From JAGWRI01 sp963728785 (lineage in GTDB: Bacteria > Gemmatimonadota > Gemmatimonadetes > Gemmatimonadales > Gemmatimonadaceae), in the NCBI GenBank assembly GCA_963728785.1, contig CAVSKV010000004.1:620001-684000 (forward strand): 64,000 nucleotides of DNA, read 5' to 3'. The first letter of the stretch is position 1. The number at the start of each line of letters is the position of its first letter. Below the pieces are notes generated by a model. It saw nothing but the letters and a program-made list of their open reading frames with translations, did no database searches and was not told where the DNA came from. The translations under genes were made by a program, and so were the position numbers. Shown piece after piece: positions 59,118 through 64,000 of the stretch.

Positions 59118-60036
59118 GCGGCGGCCACCCGGCAGAACGCCAGGCCTCGTGCGCGTGAGCGGGCTCGACTCCCTCACGGTCGGCGCGGTGGTGCAGCACG
59201 TGGCCGACGGGTTCGCGGAGCGCGGTCCGGCCGCCGCCACGGGCGTGGCCCGTGAGATCGTGGGCGCACTGCTCGACGTGGGGCGCCACTGGCCGGCCCT
59301 GCACGCCGGGGACCGCGCGGATGGAATGCTCCTCGCGCGCGCGCTCGAGGCCGCCCAGCGGCTGTCCCAGGGGATGCCCTTTGCCTACGCGGTAAGACGC
59401 GCGGCGTTCCGGTCGCTCATGCTCGAAGTGGACGAGCGGGTGCTGATCCCCCGTCCCGAAACCGAGATGCTGGTGGAACTCGTGCTCGACGCCACGCGCG
59501 CGGCGCGCGGCGGGCTGGCGATCGACGTGGGCACGGGGTCTGGTGCGATCGCGCTGGCGTTGGCCCAGGAGGGCACGTTCGACCGCGTGATCGGCGTCGA
59601 CGTCTCGCTCGACGCGCTCGACGTGGCGCGGTACAACGCCGCGGCGCTGGCCCAGGGGCTTCACTCGCCGGTGGAGTTCCGGCACGGCTCGCTGCTGCGG
59701 CCGCTTGCTGGCCTCCGCGCCCGGGCGATCGTGTCCAATCCGCCGTACATTGCCTACGAGGAAGCGGCCGCGCTGGCCCCGGCGGTGCGGGATTGGGAGC
59801 CGGCCACTGCGCTGCTGAGTCCCGAAAGCGGGCTCGCCGTGACGCGGGCGCTGGTGGGCGGTGCGGCGTCGCAGTTGGAGTCGGGCGGCGTGCTGGCGCT
59901 GGAAGTCGATGCGCGGCGCGCCTCGCTGGTGGCGGAGATGGTGTCTGCCGACACGGCTTTTGCAGACGTCTCGGTGCGGTTCGACCTCACCGGACGCGAA
60001 CGGTTCGTCCTCGCACGGAGACGGGAATGGAGATGA
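59107..60036 (+). CDS. prmC: Release-factor glutamine methyltransferase PrmC
   Basis: A 309-residue SAM-dependent methyltransferase that modifies the GGQ glutamine of release factors. Visible are the N-terminal helical domain (about 20-95), the segment RVLIPRPETEMLVE, the SAM motif IDVGTGSGAIALAL and the catalytic NPPYI. The start is uncertain: TTG 59107 overlaps prfA by 11 bases, whereas GTG 59149 gives a 295-residue form with a typical N-terminus. Adjacent to its substrate gene prfA, as in many bacteria. Confidence 0.92.
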   Translation: MLPERRPPGRTPGLVRVSGLDSLTVGAVVQHVADGFAERGPAAATGVAREIVGALLDVGRHWPALHAGDRADGMLLARALEAAQRLSQGMPFAYAVRRAAFRSLMLEVDERVLIPRPETEMLVELVLDATRAARGGLAIDVGTGSGAIALALAQEGTFDRVIGVDVSLDALDVARYNAAALAQGLHSPVEFRHGSLLRPLAGLRARAIVSNPPYIAYEEAAALAPAVRDWEPATALLSPESGLAVTRALVGGAASQLESGGVLALEVDARRASLVAEMVSADTAFADVSVRFDLTGRERFVLARRREWR

Positions 60037-60386
60037 TCGAAGAAAGGGCGAAAGACCTGGGGCGGCTCATCGGCCAGAGCCCGGAGTACCAGGCGCTCAA
60101 GCGCGCCAACGAGGCGCTGGCCGATGACAAGGACGCGGTTGGCCTGCTCCGTCAGATGGAGCAGCTTCGCATGGAAGCACAGCGGATGATCGGGCGCGGC
60201 GAGCGGCCGACGCCCGAGATGGAGCAGCAACTCGACGATATGCTGGTCAAGGTGCAGGGACAGGCCGTGTACCAGCGGCTGATCGTGTCGCAGGAGAATT
60301 TCGACAAGACGATGGGGAAGGTGAACGATTGGATTCTCGACGGCATCGAGAAGGGCGCGTCGAGTCCGATCATCATGCTGGGGTGA
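60027..60386 (+). CDS. YlbF/YmcA-family protein
   Basis: A 119-residue all-helical protein with the YlbF pattern (IEERAKDLGRLIGQSPEYQALKRANEAL, then GLLRQMEQLRMEAQRM and a C-terminal helix ending GKVNDWI). In Bacillus, YlbF, YmcA and YaaT form the Y-complex that promotes RNase Y maturation of mRNA and affects competence and biofilm. Start ATG 60027 has GGAG at a six-base spacing and overlaps the end of prmC by 10 bases; ATG 60033 is an alternative. tmk follows after one base. Confidence 0.82.
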   Translation: MEMIEERAKDLGRLIGQSPEYQALKRANEALADDKDAVGLLRQMEQLRMEAQRMIGRGERPTPEMEQQLDDMLVKVQGQAVYQRLIVSQENFDKTMGKVNDWILDGIEKGASSPIIMLG

Positions 60387-60387
60387 C

Positions 60388-61035
60388 ATGGCCCGTGGCG
60401 CGCTGATCGTGTTCGAGGGGCCGGAGGGCGTCGGCAAGTCGACGCAGCTCCGCCGGCTGAAGTCCTGGATGGAGTCGGGCGGCCGCGTGGTGCACGCGCT
60501 GCGCGAACCCGGCGGCACGCCGCTGGGCGACGAAATCCGGCGCCTTCTGCTCGATCCCGCCTCCGACATCACACCGCGCGCCGAGGCCCTGCTGTTCATG
60601 GCGTCGCGCGCCCAGTTGCTGGAGTCCATCGTCCGGCCGGCGCTGGCCGCAGGACACGTGGTGCTGCTCGACCGGTTCTTCCTGTCGACGTACGCCTACC
60701 AGGGCGCCGGGCGCGGATTGCCGGAGCGCGAGGTCATGGAGGCCAACGCGGTGGCGACCTCTGGGCTGGTGCCGGATCTCACCATGCTCCTCACGCTGCC
60801 GGTGAGCGAAGGTCTGGCGCGGGCGGAACAGCGCGCCGAGCGCGACCGCATGGAGCGCAACGCCGACGAGTTCCACCACCGGGTGGCGCAGGCGTTCGCG
60901 ACCTTCGCCACCGCGGCGTGGCAGGCTTCGCACCCGGAGTGCGGCCCGATCGTGACCATCGATGCATCGGGATCACCGGACGATGTCTTCGTGCGGGTCC
61001 TCGCGATCGTGGAGCGGATTCCCAACTTCTTGTAA
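60388..61035 (+). CDS. tmk: dTMP kinase
   Basis: A 215-residue kinase that phosphorylates dTMP to dTDP. P-loop FEGPEGVGKST (about 9-19), LREPGGTPLGDEIR, the DRF motif (LLDRFFLSTYAYQGAGRG) and the lid arginines (ERDRMER) are present. Complete length. It is the final gene of the rpmE operon; convergent VKOR follows after 39 bases. Confidence 0.95.
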   Translation: MARGALIVFEGPEGVGKSTQLRRLKSWMESGGRVVHALREPGGTPLGDEIRRLLLDPASDITPRAEALLFMASRAQLLESIVRPALAAGHVVLLDRFFLSTYAYQGAGRGLPEREVMEANAVATSGLVPDLTMLLTLPVSEGLARAEQRAERDRMERNADEFHHRVAQAFATFATAAWQASHPECGPIVTIDASGSPDDVFVRVLAIVERIPNFL

Positions 61036-61074
61036 GTTGCGCCAGGCCGGCCGCGTGCGGCGCGGGTGCGCCGG

Positions 61075-61536
61075 TCAGGAGTGCTCGGCTGGGTCGGCGC
61101 CGCGTATCGGCGCGCTCGAAACCTGAATGACGAGCAGCGCCAGCACCAGCACGTGCACGGCCGTGCACCAGGCGCAGATCCTACCGATCACGCCCAGTTC
61201 CTGATAGACCAGCCAGAACACGCTGAGCGTGCCGATCGATGCCCAGGCCAGACTGGCGGAGCGCCAGGCGGGGGATTCCACGTGGCCGCGGGACCGGCTC
61301 GACAGGATCGCGAGCGCCAGGGAGACGGCGAACCAGAGAAGCCCCCAGGCCGCGACCGGCACGCCGAACACGACCGACGAGGCAGTGGTGAGCACCTGCT
61401 CGCAGTTGACCAGGGAGCCGCCGCTGCACACCAACGGAACGCTGCTGTCGTAATGGAGCAGCGTCAGATAGCCGGCGATGGCCAACCCGACCGCACTGAG
61501 CATCACCAGGAGGCGATCGTACGACCGCAGCCGCAT
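61075..61536 (-). CDS. Vitamin K epoxide reductase (VKOR) family membrane protein
   Basis: A 153-residue four-helix membrane protein of the bacterial VKOR family, which reoxidises periplasmic thiol-disulfide proteins using quinone (DsbB-like role). The loop cysteine pair C37/C45 (VCSGGSLVNC) and the active-site CAWC (121-124) are present. The start ATG 61536 overlaps the stop of the upstream thioredoxin-fold gene (TGATG), so the two are coupled. A DsbA-type partner is most likely that neighbour. Confidence 0.9.
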   Translation of the reverse strand: MRLRSYDRLLVMLSAVGLAIAGYLTLLHYDSSVPLVCSGGSLVNCEQVLTTASSVVFGVPVAAWGLLWFAVSLALAILSSRSRGHVESPAWRSASLAWASIGTLSVFWLVYQELGVIGRICAWCTAVHVLVLALLVIQVSSAPIRGADPAEHS

Positions 61537-62375
61537 CAGGGGGCCTTGTCGGGAAGCGCCTTGATCGCCTGCCGGATCGCTGCGCTGGAGCACACGTCAG
61601 CCGGCCGGTTGCCGTCAACGGCGCAGATAGTGGCCGTGATCTGGTTCGCGTTCACCAGGATGGCGTTGGCCGCATCGCCGGATCCGGCGGGCAGCGTGGC
61701 GGCGATCTCCGCCTGCGTCCGGTCGGCGAGAACGGCGGGGGAGAACGGAGAGCCGCTCCACATGTACCGCCCCCCGACGAGCATGAAGGGAATTCCACCG
61801 GCGCTGGCCTTGTCGACATACGGCGGCCCGTCGTACTGCCGGATGAGGGATTCCTGTTCCTGGGTTGGCGTCTCGAGCGGCGGGTAGCGCCCGTCGGGCC
61901 CCGGCTCGGCGCCTTCCATCTCGACCGGCTGGAAGTCGACGTACGGGCTGGAGTAGCTGCCGCCGTGGAACGAGAACGTGGGCGTGCTGGGGTACACGTC
62001 GACTGACGACGACGCGGAGTAGGTCAGCCCCGAGAACGTACCGAATCGGGCCAGCGCGGTGATCACCGACCACCGGGCCGCGGCGCAGTACGGGCAGTAG
62101 AGCGACCCCATGTAGAGGACGACCGGTTTGGCGGCGGCGGCGGTGTCGGCGTCGCCGACGAAGACGGGGCGGGTGGCTCCGGTGGTGCTCGCGCGCTCCC
62201 ACACGGCCGCGGGAATGGACGCGAGGTTGGCCATCACGGCAGCAGGTACCGGAACCGGCGCCACCGCGCTCGCGACCGGCCGGCGAGCGCTGCTACGATG
62301 GCTGAGGGCGGCGGTGATCGTGGCGACGAGCGCGACGGCGACGACGATGAACACCAGGTATTGTCTGCGAGCCAT
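61536..62375 (-). CDS. Secreted thioredoxin-fold (DUF929-like) protein with CPYC motif
   Basis: A 279-residue protein anchored or exported by an N-terminal hydrophobic segment (YLVFIVVAVALVATITAAL). The thioredoxin-like core starts near residue 85 (PVVLYMGSLYCPYCAAARW, with C94 and C97) and includes a cis-proline-like segment (GGIPFMLVGG). The DUF929 family resembles archaeal and bacterial thiol oxidoreductases. C-terminal cysteines (TICAVD and VCSSAA) may form a structural disulfide. Position directly upstream of VKOR indicates that it is the partner reoxidised by it. Confidence 0.82.
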   Translation of the reverse strand: MARRQYLVFIVVAVALVATITAALSHRSSARRPVASAVAPVPVPAAVMANLASIPAAVWERASTTGATRPVFVGDADTAAAAKPVVLYMGSLYCPYCAAARWSVITALARFGTFSGLTYSASSSVDVYPSTPTFSFHGGSYSSPYVDFQPVEMEGAEPGPDGRYPPLETPTQEQESLIRQYDGPPYVDKASAGGIPFMLVGGRYMWSGSPFSPAVLADRTQAEIAATLPAGSGDAANAILVNANQITATICAVDGNRPADVCSSAAIRQAIKALPDKAP

Positions 62376-62419
62376 GAGTCAGTCTCTCGAGAGGGATGTT
62401 GGGATTCCGAGGTGCGCGG

Positions 62420-63085
62420 TCAGCGGGCGACCACCCGTGCGCCCTTGGGCACCACGAAGGTGAACACCGAGTCGTCCACCGGCACATTGACCCGCAACGA
62501 GGTGAAGTGCACGCGGCGCGTGACACCGTTGGTCTGCACCACCTCGAACTGGCGGACGTGCCCGTCGGCGTCGTCGATCCACACGGTGGCCTTGGTGAAC
62601 TCCCGGGGGCCGTCGGGCTTCGGTGTGAGCACCACGACCCGCGTCGGCCGGCCGTCCAGCGTCGCCGCGCCGCCATCCGCGAAGGTGTACTTCGTGAACG
62701 GGTCGTCGAGGAACGTGCCGGTGAGGTCCACCGTTCCGCCCCCCTCCGCGGCCGGGCGCCTGATCACCTCGCCGGGTGTGCTGCTGGGAAGGTAGAGCCA
62801 GAGCCAGGTGCCGTCGGCCACGATGCGGTCGCCATCGGGATCGCGGAAGCGCACGGCGAGTTTCCCGGGGCGCTGCTGCTGGTAGTCGCCTTCGGCATGG
62901 GCCGATGTGCCGGTGAGCACGTTGGACACCGCCTGCTCGAACGTCGCGCGCACGGTGCGCACCTGCGACCAGGCATCCACGGCGTGCTGCACGGCGGCAG
63001 CCGCCGGCGACTGCTGGGCGTTCAGCACGGCGGCGCTGGCGAACAGCGCGGCGGCAGCGGCAGTGGCGGAGAGTCGGGTGCGCAT
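62420..63085 (-). CDS. lolA: Outer-membrane lipoprotein carrier protein LolA
   Basis: A 221-residue periplasmic chaperone that carries lipoproteins from LolCDE to the outer membrane. A signal peptide (MRTRLSATAAAAALFASAAV) is followed by the LolA fold (VRTVRATFEQAV, GKLAVRFRDPDGDRIVADGTWLWLYLPS, FTKATVWIDDADGHVRQFEV). ATG 63085 is chosen; the open frame upstream overlaps aroF on the same strand in another phase and is not coding. The MacB/LolD-like cluster at 12416-24020 is related in family to LolCDE, but I see no direct link. Confidence 0.9.
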   Translation of the reverse strand: MRTRLSATAAAAALFASAAVLNAQQSPAAAAVQHAVDAWSQVRTVRATFEQAVSNVLTGTSAHAEGDYQQQRPGKLAVRFRDPDGDRIVADGTWLWLYLPSSTPGEVIRRPAAEGGGTVDLTGTFLDDPFTKYTFADGGAATLDGRPTRVVVLTPKPDGPREFTKATVWIDDADGHVRQFEVVQTNGVTRRVHFTSLRVNVPVDDSVFTFVVPKGARVVAR

Positions 63086-63132
63086 GGTTGGCGAGGCAGG
63101 AGCGCCGCGCGGTCGGCGCGGCGCTCGAGGGC

Positions 63133-64000
63133 CTATCCGACCGGGATCGGCGCGGTTCCCGGCGTCGGGAGCACCGACCGCCCGATGGCCGCCGCGATGG
63201 CGCGGATCTCGCCCACCAGGCGCGCGAACTGCTCCGGGTAGAGCGATTGGCCGCCGTCGGAGAGCGCGCGGTCGGGGTTGGGGTGCACCTCGACGAGAAT
63301 CCCGTCGGCGCCGGCGGCGATTGCGGCCCGGCCCATAGGCGTGACCTTCTCGCGCAGCCCCGTGCCGTGGCTGGGGTCGGCGATCATCGGGAGGTGCGAC
63401 AGCTTCTGCACCACCGGAATTGCGGTCAAGTCGAACAGGTTGCGGGTGGTGGTGTCGAAGCTGCGGATGCCACGCTCGCACAGGATCACCTGGCTGTTGC
63501 CCTCGGCCAGGATGTACTCGGCGCTCATGAGCAGGTCGGTGATCGTGGCCGCCATGCCGCGTTTGAGCAGCACGGGCTTGCCGATGCGGCCCACTGCGCG
63601 GAGCAGCGAGTAGTTCTGCATGTTGCGGGCGCCGACCTGAATGCAGTCGGCGTATTCGGCGACCAGGTTGGCGCCCTCCTCGTCCAACGCTTCGGTGACG
63701 ATGGGGAGGCCCGTTTCGCGTTTGGCCACGGCCAACATCTCGAGACCCTTCTTGCCGAGGCCCTGGAAGGCGTAGGGTGAACTGCGCGGCTTGAACGCCC
63801 CACCACGGAGCGCGGTGGCGCCGGCGGCGCGCACGGCGCGCGCCGCGGTCACGATCTGGTGCTCGCTCTCCACCGAGCAAGGGCCGGCGATGATGGCCAC
63901 TTCGCGCCCGCCGAACGACACGCCGGGGGCGATCGTGACCACCGTATTCTGTGGCTGCCACTCGCGCGAAACCTGCTTGTACGGCTTTGAAACGTGAATG
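63133..64000 (-). CDS. aroF: 3-deoxy-7-phosphoheptulonate synthase (type I-beta), 5' end outside the window
   Basis: Catalyses the first step of the shikimate pathway (PEP plus erythrose 4-phosphate). The frame is open to the window edge; upstream of VTIAPG the reading continues as KPYKQVSREWQPQNTV, matching the linker from an N-terminal ferredoxin-like regulatory domain, so the gene continues beyond 64000. Core motifs are visible: IIAGPCSVES, LRGGAFKPRSSPYAFQGLG, LLKRGMAATI, ADPSHGTG and VEVHPNP. The regulatory domain suggests feedback control as in the Thermotoga-type enzymes. Confidence 0.93.
   Translation of the reverse strand, partial: IHVSKPYKQVSREWQPQNTVVTIAPGVSFGGREVAIIAGPCSVESEHQIVTAARAVRAAGATALRGGAFKPRSSPYAFQGLGKKGLEMLAVAKRETGLPIVTEALDEEGANLVAEYADCIQVGARNMQNYSLLRAVGRIGKPVLLKRGMAATITDLLMSAEYILAEGNSQVILCERGIRSFDTTTRNLFDLTAIPVVQKLSHLPMIADPSHGTGLREKVTPMGRAAIAAGADGILVEVHPNPDRALSDGGQSLYPEQFARLVGEIRAIAAAIGRSVLPTPGTAPIPVG

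Noticed and set aside
63086..63961. Extension of the LolA frame upstream through aroF
   Set aside because: The aroF frame in this region carries all DAHP synthase motifs, and the LolA signal peptide starts cleanly at ATG 63085.

Overview
The window is high-GC, gene-dense bacterial DNA from a diderm. It carries lolA, lnt, a TolC-type outer-membrane protein, a porin-like protein and TonB-plug relatives. Together with bacillithiol synthesis (bshB1), a short primary-type sigma factor, an MglA-type GTPase and plug/carboxypeptidase-regulatory proteins, this points to Gemmatimonadota or a close relative. The phylum call is inference from gene content only. No rRNA, tRNA, CRISPR array, prophage or transposase gene was recognised.

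Layout. 1-2710: MglA-like GTPase (5' cut by the window), pgsA and cinA. 2726-6961 (minus): plug-domain protein, MarR-MFS pair and FTR1 iron permease. 7468-9234: grpE-dnaJ. 9248-12316 (minus): mnmA, cysteine desulfurase and bshB1. 12416-24020 (minus): a large export locus reading tolC, periplasmic adaptor, MacB-type ATPase, then six FtsX/MacB-type permeases that form three tandem type 1/type 2 pairs. 24149-32789: secreted protein, creatininase-family enzyme, a 1225-residue NtrY-like sensor kinase, an aldehyde dehydrogenase, a pseudokinase-kinase fusion and a small partner. 32970-37278: small membrane protein, comM, a fused monoheme cytochrome-porin (Cyc2-like in architecture) and a membrane protein. 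37478-44982 (plus): larE, thpR, an NtrC-family regulator, a second aldehyde dehydrogenase, lepB and a sigma factor. 45064-46126: yajQ and a frameshifted four-helix-bundle gene bounded by octamer repeat arrays. 46155-56153: a tightly overlapping run rimO-hemL-spoIID-like-Gfo/Idh/MocA-lnt-hyuA-hyuB. 56217-57559 (minus): two coupled unknown genes. 57850-61035: rpmE-prfA-prmC-ylbF-like-tmk. 61075-64000 (minus): VKOR, thioredoxin-fold protein, lolA and DAHP synthase (5' cut by the window).

How the genes work together. Several groups are functionally coherent. Cysteine desulfurase can feed sulfur to MnmA. RF1 sits beside its methyltransferase PrmC and ribosomal protein L31. Lnt and LolA both serve lipoprotein maturation and transport. 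VKOR reoxidises periplasmic thioredoxin-fold partners such as its neighbour. The tolC-adaptor-ATPase-permease locus has the parts of one tripartite exporter with alternative membrane pairs.

The features I find most unusual are: (1) the three tandem permease pairs behind one ATPase; (2) a family of intergenic octamer arrays (consensus near AGTCGGAC) that often occur as inverted pairs, one pair enclosing the four-helix-bundle pseudogene; (3) prfA with no canonical start codon, apparently using CTG overlapping the rpmE stop; (4) the cytochrome-porin fusion; (5) the pseudokinase-kinase fusion.
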